From Rhizocola hellebori (lineage in GTDB: Bacteria > Actinomycetota > Actinomycetes > Mycobacteriales > Micromonosporaceae), in contig NZ_BONY01000016.1 of assembly GCF_016862955.1 (NCBI RefSeq), forward strand, positions 96,441 through 160,440: 64,000 nucleotides of DNA, in the 5' to 3' direction. Of the stretch, positions 39,200 through 46,988 are shown in pieces. Under the pieces are notes generated by a model, which searched no databases, was not told the origin of the DNA, and worked only from the letters and a program-made list of their open reading frames with translations. The translations under genes were made by a program, and so were the position numbers. How positions within the stretch are numbered: the first letter of the stretch is position 1; every line of letters begins with the position of its first letter.

Positions 39200-40467
39200 C
39201 CGCTGTGACCATCCCGGAAGGCATGCCGCAATATGGCGATGTGCCGCGCTTCGATGTGGAGCGGGTGCGCGCCGACTTTCCCATCCTGGGCCGGGAGGTC
39301 TACGGCGAGAAGCTGGTCTACCTCGACAGCGCCAACACCTCACAGAAACCGCAACAGGTCATCGAGGCGATGGCGTTGCACTACGCCTACCACAACGCCA
39401 ACGTGGCCCGGTCTGTGCACGCGCTTGGCGCGGAGGCGACCGCGGCCTACGACAACGCGCGGGCGAAGGTGGCCGCTTTCATCAACGCGCCCAGCGCCAA
39501 CGAGGTGATCTTCACCAAGAACGCCACCGAGGCGCTCAACATCGTGGCGAACTCGATCGGCGGCCAGCTCAAGCCGGGCGATGAGGTTGTCATCTCGGAG
39601 ATGGAGCACCACTCCAACATCGTGCCGTGGCAGCTCATCTGCGAGCGCACCGGCGCCACACTGCGCTGGTTCGGCCTCACCGAGCACGGCCGGCTGGATG
39701 AGTCCAATCTGGACGAGCTCGTCAACGAGCGCACCAAGATAGTTTCGCTCGTTCACACTTCAAATATTCTGGGTACCATCAACGCCACCGCCCGGATAAC
39801 GGCCCGCGTCCGCGAAGTCGGGGCGCTGCTGATGCTCGACTGCTCACAAACGGTGCCGCACCGCGGCTTCGACGTGGTGGACTACGACGTGGACTTCATC
39901 GCGTTCACCGGGCACAAGATGCTGGGCCCCACCGGCATCGGTGTGCTCTGGGGGCGCGAGGAGCTGCTCAACGCGATGCCGCCGTTCCTCGGTGGCGGTT
40001 CGATGATCGAGACCGTCAAGATGACCGGCACCACCTATGCCAAGGCTCCGGCGCGTTTCGAGGCCGGAACGCCGCCGATCGCGGAAGCGGTCGGCCTCGG
40101 CGCGGCGGTCGACTACCTGAACTCCATCGGGATGGAGGCCATCGCCTGGCACGAGAAGGAGCTGACCGCTTACGCGCTCGATGCACTGTCCACAGTGGAG
40201 GGTCTGAAGATCTATGGCCCGAAGGTTCCGGTCGGTCGTGGGGCCACCATTTCCTTTACGCTGGGCCAGATCCATCCCCACGATGTAGGCCAGGTGCTTG
40301 ACTCCCTCGGCGTTCAGGTGCGGGTCGGGCACCACTGCGCCAAGCCCGCCTGCGACCGTTTCGGGGTGCCCGCGCTGACGCGCGCCTCGTTCTACCTTTA
40401 CACGACCACGGCAGAGATCGATGCTCTGGTGCGCGGGCTCGATCAGGCGAAGAGGATGTTCAGCTAG
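39196..40467 (+). CDS. sufS: SufS cysteine desulfurase
   Basis: A 423-residue class V PLP enzyme that takes sulfur from cysteine. The Schiff-base lysine is K241 (FTGHKMLGPTG), the PLP-binding SEMEHHSNIVPW segment is present, and the persulfide-forming cysteine is C381 in RVGHHCAKPAC. The type II SufS class is shown by the short active-site loop. It lies directly before sufU, which in Gram-positives accepts the sulfur. Confidence 0.96.
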   Translation: MTAVTIPEGMPQYGDVPRFDVERVRADFPILGREVYGEKLVYLDSANTSQKPQQVIEAMALHYAYHNANVARSVHALGAEATAAYDNARAKVAAFINAPSANEVIFTKNATEALNIVANSIGGQLKPGDEVVISEMEHHSNIVPWQLICERTGATLRWFGLTEHGRLDESNLDELVNERTKIVSLVHTSNILGTINATARITARVREVGALLMLDCSQTVPHRGFDVVDYDVDFIAFTGHKMLGPTGIGVLWGREELLNAMPPFLGGGSMIETVKMTGTTYAKAPARFEAGTPPIAEAVGLGAAVDYLNSIGMEAIAWHEKELTAYALDALSTVEGLKIYGPKVPVGRGATISFTLGQIHPHDVGQVLDSLGVQVRVGHHCAKPACDRFGVPALTRASFYLYTTTAEIDALVRGLDQAKRMFS

Positions 40468-40469
40468 CC

Positions 40470-40910
40470 ATGCAGCTCGATCAACTCTACCAAGACATCA
40501 TCCTGGATCACTATAAGCACCCGCAGGGCCGGGGGCTCCGGGACCCGTTCGCCGCCGAGGTCCATCACGTCAACCCGACCTGCGGGGACGAGGTCACCCT
40601 GCGGGTCCAGCTGGAGGGCGACCGGGTCGTCGACGTCTCCTACGAGGGCCAGGGCTGTTCCATCAGCCAGGCCTCCGCCAGCGTGCTCTACGAGCTGCTC
40701 GTCGGCCGCAGCGTCGCCGAGGCGATGGCCGTCCACGCCGCCTTCGTCGAGCTGATGGGCGGCAAGGGCCAGATCACGCCCGACGAGGACGTGCTCGGCG
40801 ACGCCATCGCCTTCGCCGGCGTGGCAAAGTACCCTGCGCGCGTCAAATGCGCGTTGCTGTCATGGATGGCGCTCAAGGACGCCGTCGCCCGGGTGGAGGA
40901 AAAATCATGA
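40470..40910 (+). CDS. sufU: SufU sulfur-transfer zinc protein
   Basis: A 146-residue SufU/IscU-fold protein. The three cysteines are C38 (NPTCGDE), C63 (GQGCSISQAS) and C127 (VKCALLSW), with D40 as fourth ligand. In Gram-positives SufU binds zinc and relays persulfide from SufS to SufBCD. It begins two bases after sufS and overlaps sufT by four (ATGA). Confidence 0.95.
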   Translation: MQLDQLYQDIILDHYKHPQGRGLRDPFAAEVHHVNPTCGDEVTLRVQLEGDRVVDVSYEGQGCSISQASASVLYELLVGRSVAEAMAVHAAFVELMGGKGQITPDEDVLGDAIAFAGVAKYPARVKCALLSWMALKDAVARVEEKS

Positions 40911-41245
40911 CCGAGCAAGCGAAGACATCGATCGATGACGTCAACGAGGCGATGAAGGACGTGGTCGACCCAGAACTCGGCATCAACGTCGTCGACCTCG
41001 GCCTCGTCTACGGCGTGCACATCGACGAGGAGAACATCGCCACCCTCGACATGACCCTGACCTCGGCCGCCTGCCCGCTGACCGATGTCATCGAGGACCA
41101 GACCCGAGCAGCGCTCACCGGAGGCCCCGGCGGTGGCCTGGTCTCCGACTTCCGCATCAACTGGGTCTGGATTCCACCGTGGGGCCCGGACAAAATCACC
41201 GACGACGGCCGCGATCAGCTCCGCTCGCTCGGCTTCAACGTCTAG
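40907..41245 (+). CDS. sufT: SufT-type MIP18/DUF59 Fe-S protein
   Basis: A 112-residue DUF59 protein (EAMKDVVDPELGINVVDLGL) with the conserved Cys in LTSAACPLTDVI. The family helps Fe-S maturation and delivery to clients. The ATG at 40907 overlaps the sufU stop and is preferred over a longer frame within sufU. It closes the eight-gene suf operon; a 13-bp hairpin lies 22 bases later. Confidence 0.93.
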   Translation: MTEQAKTSIDDVNEAMKDVVDPELGINVVDLGLVYGVHIDEENIATLDMTLTSAACPLTDVIEDQTRAALTGGPGGGLVSDFRINWVWIPPWGPDKITDDGRDQLRSLGFNV

Positions 41246-41267
41246 CTCCACCCGCGGCGTGCTCACG

Positions 41268-41297
41268 CATCCGTGGGAAGCAGCCTTCCCACGGATG
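41268..41297 (+). terminator. hairpin ending the suf operon
   Basis: CATCCGTGGGAAG, loop CAGC, CTTCCCACGGATG: a perfect 13-bp stem just after sufT. No U-run follows. Confidence 0.85.
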
Positions 41298-41590
41298 TCG
41301 CCCCACCGGACATGCCAGCTCGTCCCCGAGCCAACCGCTGCCGCCGGCATCGACCTCTGCCGCCCCCGCGCCGCCCCATGCCCCGCCACACCTACCCACC
41401 CTCCGCCCCACGTCTCCGCGACCCCGGCCCCCGGCGCAGCTCGGCACCTACTTCTCTGCCCCGCCTTGCTGATGCAGAGGTGTAGGTGCCACGGACTGCT
41501 TGCCCCTGCTGATGCAGAGGCGCGGGTGCCGTGGCCGCGCCTGCGCAGCCCCGGCTAAACCTGGCGACATTTTGTGGGGGACGAGGAAGG
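41298..41590. other. non-coding C-rich gap
   Basis: This is the second gene-free stretch over 300 bases (counted from 41246). After the suf hairpin, the plus strand is strongly C-rich and G-poor from about 41340 to 41460, with many short CCGCC-type runs. A 28-base direct repeat with a 40-base period follows (41467-41534). I see no convincing ORF; frames open here have no start context. Confidence 0.6.
41467..41534. repeat. 28-base direct repeat, period 40
   Basis: TGCTGATGCAGAGG begins both copies (41467-41494 and 41507-41534). The second half, TGTAGGTGCCACGG versus CGCGGGTGCCGTGG, differs at five positions, mostly transitions. It lies before the GNAT gene. Could be tandem operator sites or a decayed duplication. 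Confidence 0.6.
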
Positions 41591-41599
41591 ATGGCGGGT

Positions 41600-42343
41600 G
41601 TGGAACTGAAGATCTCTGTGCTTGCCGACCGGCCCGACCTGCTCGAGACGATGTGGGAGATGGAGTCGCCGTGGCCGGAGTTCATGAGGCATGACCCGAT
41701 CGGCAATACCTATTACGCGCTTGCGGAGCAGTTCGCCGACTGCATTCTGATGGTCGAGGACTCCGTGGGAAAGCAGTTGGCCAAGGCGTTTTCCGCGCCG
41801 TTCCACCTTGCCGACGGCGAAGAGCTGCCCGATGACGGCTGGGATGGGGCTATCCGGCGCGCGTTGCGCACGAAGCTGGCCGGGGACACTCCGAACATGA
41901 TTTCCGCGATCGAGATTTCGATCCGGCCGGACGCGCACGGGCTGGGCCTGTCCGGAACGATTTTGGCGGCGCTGCGCGACAATGCGGGTCGGCTGGGGTT
42001 CCGCGAGCTTGTTGCTCCGGTACGACCAAATGGCAAATCTGATCTTGATCTTCCGATGGAACAGTATGCGTTCCAGACACGGGCAGACGGGCTGCCGGTG
42101 GATCCTTGGCTGCGGGTGCATGTGCGCGCGGGCGGGCGGATTGACCGGGTGGCGCCGCGCTCGATGGTGATTCCGGGAACGCTCGCCGATTGGCGTGACT
42201 GGACCGGGCTGCCGTTCGACACCTCGGGGAAGGTCTATGTGGCCAAGGCGCTCGCGCCGGTGGTCGTCAACGTCGAACACAACTACGCGGTTTACGTCGA
42301 GCCGAACGTCTGGGTGCGCCACAAAACCGCTCGCGCTGCATGA
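41600..42343 (+). CDS. GNAT-fold acetyltransferase-like protein
   Basis: A 247-residue protein with a GNAT core: the acetyl-CoA-binding motif A is seen in IEISIRPDAHGLGLSGTILA (about 113-132). The N-terminal part (LADRPDLLETMWEMESPWPE) and a C-terminal beta-rich region (SMVIPGTLADWRDWTGLPFD) are extra to the minimal fold. Substrate is unknown. The GTG at 41600 is nine bases after GAGGAAGG; the ATG at 41591 would touch that site. It has no operon partner. Confidence 0.75.
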   Translation: MELKISVLADRPDLLETMWEMESPWPEFMRHDPIGNTYYALAEQFADCILMVEDSVGKQLAKAFSAPFHLADGEELPDDGWDGAIRRALRTKLAGDTPNMISAIEISIRPDAHGLGLSGTILAALRDNAGRLGFRELVAPVRPNGKSDLDLPMEQYAFQTRADGLPVDPWLRVHVRAGGRIDRVAPRSMVIPGTLADWRDWTGLPFDTSGKVYVAKALAPVVVNVEHNYAVYVEPNVWVRHKTARAA

Positions 42344-42353
42344 TCTGCCTGGT

Positions 42354-42359
42354 TAGGGT
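42354..42359 (+). promoter_or_regulatory. -10 hexamer of the lysE leader ORF
   Basis: TAGGGT ends six bases before the ATG at 42366. This is the standard leaderless spacing here, so transcription probably starts on the A of the leader ORF and not at lysE. Confidence 0.55.
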
Positions 42360-42365
42360 GCAGGC

Positions 42366-42473
42366 ATGACACCTGACTGCTTTCGCATGACGCCCCCGAA
42401 CGCCGCGGCGACGGGTGCCTCGCGACAGCAGCCGGTGGAGCCGAAGGGAACGGTTCAGACGGACCTGTCATGA
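42366..42473 (+). CDS. 35-codon leaderless leader ORF coupled to lysE
   Basis: Encodes 35 residues beginning MTPDCFRMTPPNAAATGASR, without hydrophobic segment. It begins at a leaderless promoter and its TGA overlaps the lysE ATG (ATGA), so ribosomes finishing it can restart on the exporter gene. No separate ribosome site for lysE is obvious, making coupling the likely entry route. It may be an attenuating leader peptide (rich in Pro, Ala and Thr) or a small protein. I do not recognise it. Confidence 0.55.
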   Translation: MTPDCFRMTPPNAAATGASRQQPVEPKGTVQTDLS

Positions 42474-43093
42474 CGGCCGCGTTGCTGGCCGGCCTGGTGG
42501 CCGGCTACGGCGTCGCGATTCCGCTCGGGGCGATCGGCGCGCTGCTGATGAGCCTCGGCGCGCGGACTCCGTGGAGGATCGCGTCGGCGGCGGCCCTTGG
42601 CCCTGCGGTGGCCGACGGGATCTACGCGTTGGTGGCGGTGCTCGGCGGCGCCTCGCTCGCCCGGTGGATCGAGCCGATATCGACCCCGCTGCGCTGGATC
42701 GCCGTTGCGGTCCTGCTTTTCATGGCGTTCCGGACGACGGCCTCGGCGATCAAGCACTATCGCGATCCCACCAAGGCCCGGGAGGTACCCGAGCTGACCA
42801 GCCCGGGCCGGGCCTTCGCGGCGCTGCTCGGACTGACCCTGCTCAACCCGGCAACGATTCTCTACTTTGGAGCATTGGTGCTCGGCTGGCAGAGCTCCGG
42901 CAGCTACGACGGGGGCGAGGGGGCGGTCTGGGTGGCGGCCGTGGTCGTCGCCTCGGCCAGCTGGCAGCTGCTGCTGGCCGGGGGAGGAGCGGTGGTGGGC
43001 CGGGTGTTGCGCAGCCCTAAGGGCAAACTCGGCACGGCCATCGGCTCCAGCGTGATGATCGGTGGTCTTGCGATTTATGTGCTGCTTTCGTAG
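42470..43093 (+). CDS. LysE/RhtB-family amino-acid exporter
   Basis: A 207-residue membrane protein with about six helices of the LysE superfamily. The N-terminal GYGVAIPLGAIGALLMSLGA resembles the family's G-x-x-x-P-G-P region. A central hydrophilic loop (about 95-112) and the second-half motif GLTLLNPATILYFGAL are typical. It should export an amino acid or related small metabolite. Translation probably depends on the overlapping 35-codon ORF upstream. Confidence 0.88.
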   Translation: MTAALLAGLVAGYGVAIPLGAIGALLMSLGARTPWRIASAAALGPAVADGIYALVAVLGGASLARWIEPISTPLRWIAVAVLLFMAFRTTASAIKHYRDPTKAREVPELTSPGRAFAALLGLTLLNPATILYFGALVLGWQSSGSYDGGEGAVWVAAVVVASASWQLLLAGGGAVVGRVLRSPKGKLGTAIGSSVMIGGLAIYVLLS

Positions 43094-43157
43094 CTTGAGC
43101 CACGGGCCGGCGAGAACAGCGGGGGCGCAGGGGGTCCACATCGGCGGCCTGCGGCTA

Positions 43158-43163
43158 TAGGGT
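43158..43163 (+). promoter_or_regulatory. -10 hexamer, leaderless HAD gene
   Basis: TAGGGT, within TATAGGGT, ends six bases before the GTG at 43170. Confidence 0.55.
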
Positions 43164-43169
43164 GAGCTG

Positions 43170-43889
43170 GTGCTCCCCACACCTCGCGCCCTGCTTCTCG
43201 ATTTTGGTGGGGTGATTGTTGATTCGCCCCGCACCTACGCCGATGAGATGATGCCCGGCTTGGTGGCTCGCGTGCATCAGCTCATCCGCGGAGTGCTGAG
43301 CGAGGAGGAGATCCTCGCCGAGCTGAGGCGGGCCGACAAGCTGCGCGACGAGTTGCGCGACAACAGCTCGGAGCACCTGGAGCTCAGCCATGCCCAGCTC
43401 TGGGGCGAGCTGGTGGCCGATGTCTGGCCGGAGGCGGCACGCGAGGCAGTGCTGGCCAACGCCGCTGACCTTAGCTACCTGTGGGCGATGCGCCCAAGCT
43501 GGCGGCTGGTCGAGGGCATGGCCGGGCTGCTGGAGTGGACGCTCGGGATCGGCATGCCGGTCGCGGTGGTCAGCAACACCCGCTGCGGGCGGGCTCACCG
43601 CGACGCGCTTGACCGGCTGGGCGTCGGTTCGGCCATCGCCGCACAGATCTACAGCGATGAAATCGGGGTGTGCAAACCGCATCCCGAGATGATCTGGGCG
43701 GCGGCCCGTGAGATCGATGTCCCGGTTTCGGCGTGCTGGATGGTGGGCGATCAGGTGACCAAGGACATCGCCTGCGCCCGCAAGGCCGGCGCGGGTGGCG
43801 CCATTCTCATGGCGTCCCAGCCGCACCCCGACGCCGACTGGACGGTGGCGGACGGACATCGGCTGATGGCACTGGTGTCGTCTAGCTGA
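43170..43889 (+). CDS. HAD-superfamily hydrolase
   Basis: A 239-residue haloacid-dehalogenase-like phosphatase. Motif I is LLLDFGGVIVD (the second Asp of DxD replaced by Gly, as in several HAD subgroups), motif II VAVVSNTRCG, motif III in CKPHPEMI, and motif IV MVGDQVTKDI. The cap region (about 20-100) is helical, as in subfamily I. Because the DxD acid/base Asp is absent, catalysis may be weak or non-phosphatase; a dehalogenase-like or binding role is possible. Single gene with a leaderless promoter. Confidence 0.82.
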   Translation: MLPTPRALLLDFGGVIVDSPRTYADEMMPGLVARVHQLIRGVLSEEEILAELRRADKLRDELRDNSSEHLELSHAQLWGELVADVWPEAAREAVLANAADLSYLWAMRPSWRLVEGMAGLLEWTLGIGMPVAVVSNTRCGRAHRDALDRLGVGSAIAAQIYSDEIGVCKPHPEMIWAAAREIDVPVSACWMVGDQVTKDIACARKAGAGGAILMASQPHPDADWTVADGHRLMALVSSS

Positions 43890-43920
43890 CACACCGCGGC
43901 GATATCGGCCCATCGCTATC

Positions 43921-43926
43921 TAGCGT
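43921..43926 (+). promoter_or_regulatory. -10 hexamer at the head of the toxin cassette
   Basis: TAGCGT ends six bases before the GTG at 43933, the first gene of the four-gene cassette through the presumed immunity gene. Confidence 0.5.
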
Positions 43927-43932
43927 GATCGC

Positions 43933-44619
43933 GTGGCTGGGGGTGGGAGGCGACCGGTTCGCCCGGAGTGGCTGGTGGCTGCGGTCTTTCTGGGCAGCGG
44001 CGCGGCGCTGCTGGTCTATATTCTGGCCGGCCTTTCCCTGCGCTGGACCTTCCTCGCTCTTGTCGTAGGCGGGGTCACCGTGGCGACCGTGGTGATCCGG
44101 CGCTTGCCCGCCGCGCGCCGGGCGAAGATCACCCGCCGGATCGTCATCGGCGCGATCGCCGGTTTCGTTGCCACGCTTGCCTATGACGCGGCGCGCCTGG
44201 CGCTGGTCGAATTCGCCGGGCTCAAACTCAAGCCGTTCGAAGCGTGGCGGCTGTTCGGCCTGGCGCTGGCCGAGACCGAGCAGACGTCAACGGCGACGTT
44301 CGTACTCGGCACCGCCTTTCACGTGTGCAACGGGATCGCCTTCGGTGTCGCCTTCACTGTCGCGTTTGGACGTAAGGGCATCTGGGCCGGGATCGTCTGG
44401 GCTCTGGTGCTGGAAACCTTTATGGTCTCGGTCTATCCGGGATGGCTCGGGCTCAAGGCACTTGATGAATTTCTATCCGTGAGCATCACCGGTCACCTGG
44501 TCTACGGAAGCGTGCTGGGCTGGCTGGCGAAGTCCCTTCTTGGTAGCTCCAGATGGGGAGAAGATGACCGCAACCCCTCTTCCGCAACATGGCAACGATC
44601 CTCTGTCGAAAGCGGCTGA
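43933..44619 (+). CDS. multi-pass membrane protein of unknown function
   Basis: A 228-residue integral membrane protein with five or six hydrophobic segments (about 13-33, 37-56, 69-88, 112-134, 142-165, 183-200). A basic segment (RRLPAARRAKITRRIV) lies after the second. No transporter motif is recognised. Its last 56 bases overlap the start of the next membrane protein in another frame, which ties the two in one operon. Leaderless promoter upstream. A link to the toxin genes is by position only. Confidence 0.75.
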   Translation: MAGGGRRPVRPEWLVAAVFLGSGAALLVYILAGLSLRWTFLALVVGGVTVATVVIRRLPAARRAKITRRIVIGAIAGFVATLAYDAARLALVEFAGLKLKPFEAWRLFGLALAETEQTSTATFVLGTAFHVCNGIAFGVAFTVAFGRKGIWAGIVWALVLETFMVSVYPGWLGLKALDEFLSVSITGHLVYGSVLGWLAKSLLGSSRWGEDDRNPSSATWQRSSVESG

Positions 44620-45751
44620 CGCGATCTGGGTCGGGATACCGCTGGGGCTTCGCCGGTTTTCCACCGGCCTGGCCGTCTCCGCGGTGGACGGGCTCTACCT
44701 GGCCGCGAAGCCGGTGATCGGGTTCGTTGCCCCGATCTTCGTCTTCCTGCTGGGCCTGATCATCGGCGTCTTTCATCCCGGCTTCGACTATGTGTTCACC
44801 GAGGCGCTGTGGGTGATCGTGGCCGTGGCGGTGATCGGCACCTTGAGCGGAGGGCTCGGGCTCTACCTGACCCTGGGTTTCGTGCTCGGCGATCTGGCCT
44901 TGGGCGACCATCCGCAGTGGGACCGCTTTGGCCAGACCTTCCTGCTCGACTCCTTGGCCCAGTACGGTTCGATGCTGCTCACCTACGCGCTGTTCGCCAT
45001 GCTTGCCGTCGGAGTTCCGGTGGCCGCCAAGTCTTTCGCGGCCGAGTTCCGGCTCCCTTCGCAAACCCCACGAGCGCTGCGCGCTCTGGTCGGGCTCGGT
45101 GCCCTGGTCATCATCAGCGGCCTGCTGGTCTGGGTCTGGACCCAGTCGGCGCCGCTGCTGGTGCGCCCGGTCTTCGTGTGGGCCGACTTCCGGCCCACGG
45201 TGGCGGCCATGGCCACCACCCAGGTGCAGGGCCGGCTCATCGTGTCGCTGGCGATCCTGGCCGCGATCGGCCGGGCGGTGGCTCAGCTGATGCTGGCCAA
45301 CCCGATCGGCGCTGCGGGCTCGGACGGCGACCGGATGACCCAGCTGGAGAACAGCTTCCGCACCGACCAGCCGATCGTGCCTCTGCTCAGCAGAATGCGC
45401 TTGGTGGTAAGGCTTTTGGTGCGTGCCGCGATCCTGACAGCGGTGCTCGCTGGACTCTACGCGGCGATGTGGCAGGCGGTTCTTGCCTTCGCCGTGCTGT
45501 TCCTGGCCCAGCTGATCGCCAGCCCGCTGCTGCCGCTGAACCTCGGCGGCTACGCCCGGTTCATGGCGCGCATCCCGCGCATCGTGCGGCTGATCGTGGT
45601 GATGATTCCGATGTACCTGCTCGGTGCCATCCTGGTCCCGCTGTTCCTGGATGGCACGAGCTTCTTCCCGTTCCTGTTGCTCGCCATCATCGCGGCCGTG
45701 CTGATGACGTTGCTCAGCCCGCATGTGCGCGAGGAAGGGGAGGAGCAATGA
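44564..45751 (+). CDS. large membrane protein coupled to the toxin gene
   Basis: A 395-residue polytopic membrane protein with about nine hydrophobic segments and no recognised family. The middle has a soluble stretch (about 240-265, GAAGSDGDRMTQLENSFRTD). The ATG at 44564 follows GGGGAGA and lies inside the previous gene's 3' end. Its stop overlaps the toxin ATG (ATGA), so the two proteins are made together, suggesting a role in exporting, anchoring or receiving the toxin. That role is inference. Confidence 0.75.
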   Translation: MTATPLPQHGNDPLSKAADAIWVGIPLGLRRFSTGLAVSAVDGLYLAAKPVIGFVAPIFVFLLGLIIGVFHPGFDYVFTEALWVIVAVAVIGTLSGGLGLYLTLGFVLGDLALGDHPQWDRFGQTFLLDSLAQYGSMLLTYALFAMLAVGVPVAAKSFAAEFRLPSQTPRALRALVGLGALVIISGLLVWVWTQSAPLLVRPVFVWADFRPTVAAMATTQVQGRLIVSLAILAAIGRAVAQLMLANPIGAAGSDGDRMTQLENSFRTDQPIVPLLSRMRLVVRLLVRAAILTAVLAGLYAAMWQAVLAFAVLFLAQLIASPLLPLNLGGYARFMARIPRIVRLIVVMIPMYLLGAILVPLFLDGTSFFPFLLLAIIAAVLMTLLSPHVREEGEEQ

Positions 45752-46665
45752 GACTCGGCGCACGATTGCTGGCCGGTGCGGCCGCGGGGTCGCTGACCGC
45801 TGTCTTTCTCTTGCCCAGCGCGGCTTTCGCGGACAACTGCGGCAGCATGTCCGACTGCTACAACACCGCTGCGGCCGCGCTTGCGGCGCTGGTTGGATTG
45901 TCTGTCCTGTTTGGAGTCATGCTCAGCGTGGCGCTGGACTTCGTACCGGTGGTGGGCACGGTCAAGGGCATCATCGAGGCCATCACCGGCCGGGATCTCG
46001 TTACCGGCCAGGAGCTGGCCTGGTGGGAGCGGCTGCTGGGGATAGTGCCGGTGATCGGTGGCGCGGCCGGAGTGGCGGCGGCCATCTCCAAAGGCAGCCG
46101 TGCCATCGACGACATCGCTGATGTGGGGCGAGGCATTGACCGGGCAGCCGACGCGGTGGACGCGGCGGGCGATGCCGCGCGGGCCGCCGAAAACGCGCGG
46201 GAGGCGGAACGAGCGGCCGAAGCGGCCCGCGAAGCCGAGCGGGCGGCCGAAGCGGCCCGTGATGCCGAGCGGGCGAGGGAGGCCGAGCGGGCGGCGCAGG
46301 CCGCCGAGGCACACAAGCGCGATCTCGGGATGGATCCCGCCACGGGCCGGTATCGGGCCGGCGAGGCCGATACTGCGGTGCGGGTGGAGGAGGCGACCGG
46401 AACCACTCTGTCGCGGTCCACCGACCCGAGCGTGGACTGGGTGGACAACGCGACCGGCAAGACCTACGACGCCGTCGGCAACTTTCCTCAGCAGCACTTC
46501 GACGCGCAGTGGCCGAATCTGCAAACCAAGATCATCGATCATCTCGCCAAGGCGGACTACGTTCCGGTGGACGTGTCGCAATGGACCCCGGACCAGATCG
46601 CTAAGGTGCAAAAGTTCATCACCGACAACGGCCTCGGCCCACGAGCATTTCTGGTAGGCAACTGA
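45748..46665 (+). CDS. secreted polymorphic toxin, PT-TG plus CdiA-type nuclease end
   Basis: A 305-residue protein. A Sec signal (1-28, ending AFA-D) is followed by a hydrophobic segment (41-64) and a pre-toxin TG-like region (62-105: PVVGTVKGIIEAITGRDLVT, TG in LVTGQE, then GIVPVIGG). A long Ala/Glu/Arg coiled stretch with repeated AEAAREAERA units (about 130-190) comes next. The C-terminal 100 residues (GEADTAVRVEEATGTTLSRS, GKTYDAVGNFPQQHFDAQW, YVPVDVSQWTPDQIAKVQKF) resemble the CdiA C-terminal tRNase/restriction-endonuclease-like fold. Probably a toxin acting on neighbouring cells, with the next gene as immunity. Confidence 0.8.
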   Translation: MRLGARLLAGAAAGSLTAVFLLPSAAFADNCGSMSDCYNTAAAALAALVGLSVLFGVMLSVALDFVPVVGTVKGIIEAITGRDLVTGQELAWWERLLGIVPVIGGAAGVAAAISKGSRAIDDIADVGRGIDRAADAVDAAGDAARAAENAREAERAAEAAREAERAAEAARDAERAREAERAAQAAEAHKRDLGMDPATGRYRAGEADTAVRVEEATGTTLSRSTDPSVDWVDNATGKTYDAVGNFPQQHFDAQWPNLQTKIIDHLAKADYVPVDVSQWTPDQIAKVQKFITDNGLGPRAFLVGN

Positions 46666-46988
46666 TGTCTGGAACGATCGCGGTCACCCCCGACAAGCGC
46701 TGGTCCGCGCAGGGCTGGCTGTTCGACTGGACGCTGGAGTCGCTCGCCCGCGACCTGAGCGACGAAACGGCGCGCCAGCACCTGCGCGAGATCGTCGACG
46801 AGAACATCGGCTGGCTCGGGTTGGCCGACCTTCCGCCGGCGGCGCGTGCGGAGGCGTTCGACAAGATCACGACTCGGCTGGTACAGGAAGCCGACACGGA
46901 CCTGCCGGGCACGCTGCCCAACCGGCCCGCGGTGCTCGACCTGTTGCGCGATCTGGCCCGGATGGCCGCCGAGGCTAGAGGTTCTTGA
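46665..46988 (+). CDS. presumed immunity protein to the adjacent toxin
   Basis: A 107-residue soluble, mostly helical, acidic protein (GWLFDWTLESLARDLSDETA, LVQEADTDLPGTLPNRPAVL). Its ATG overlaps the toxin stop (TGATG), the usual place for an immunity gene, and size and charge fit. No family is recognised. Its 3' end overlaps the convergent alkD gene by 14 bp. Function is inferred entirely from position and general features. Confidence 0.65.
   Translation: MSGTIAVTPDKRWSAQGWLFDWTLESLARDLSDETARQHLREIVDENIGWLGLADLPPAARAEAFDKITTRLVQEADTDLPGTLPNRPAVLDLLRDLARMAAEARGS

Noticed and set aside
44486..45763. Long minus-strand frame rich in Gln, Arg and His opposite the membrane protein
   Set aside because: Composition is the reverse complement of hydrophobic codons; the plus strand encodes coherent membrane helices with coupling overlaps.
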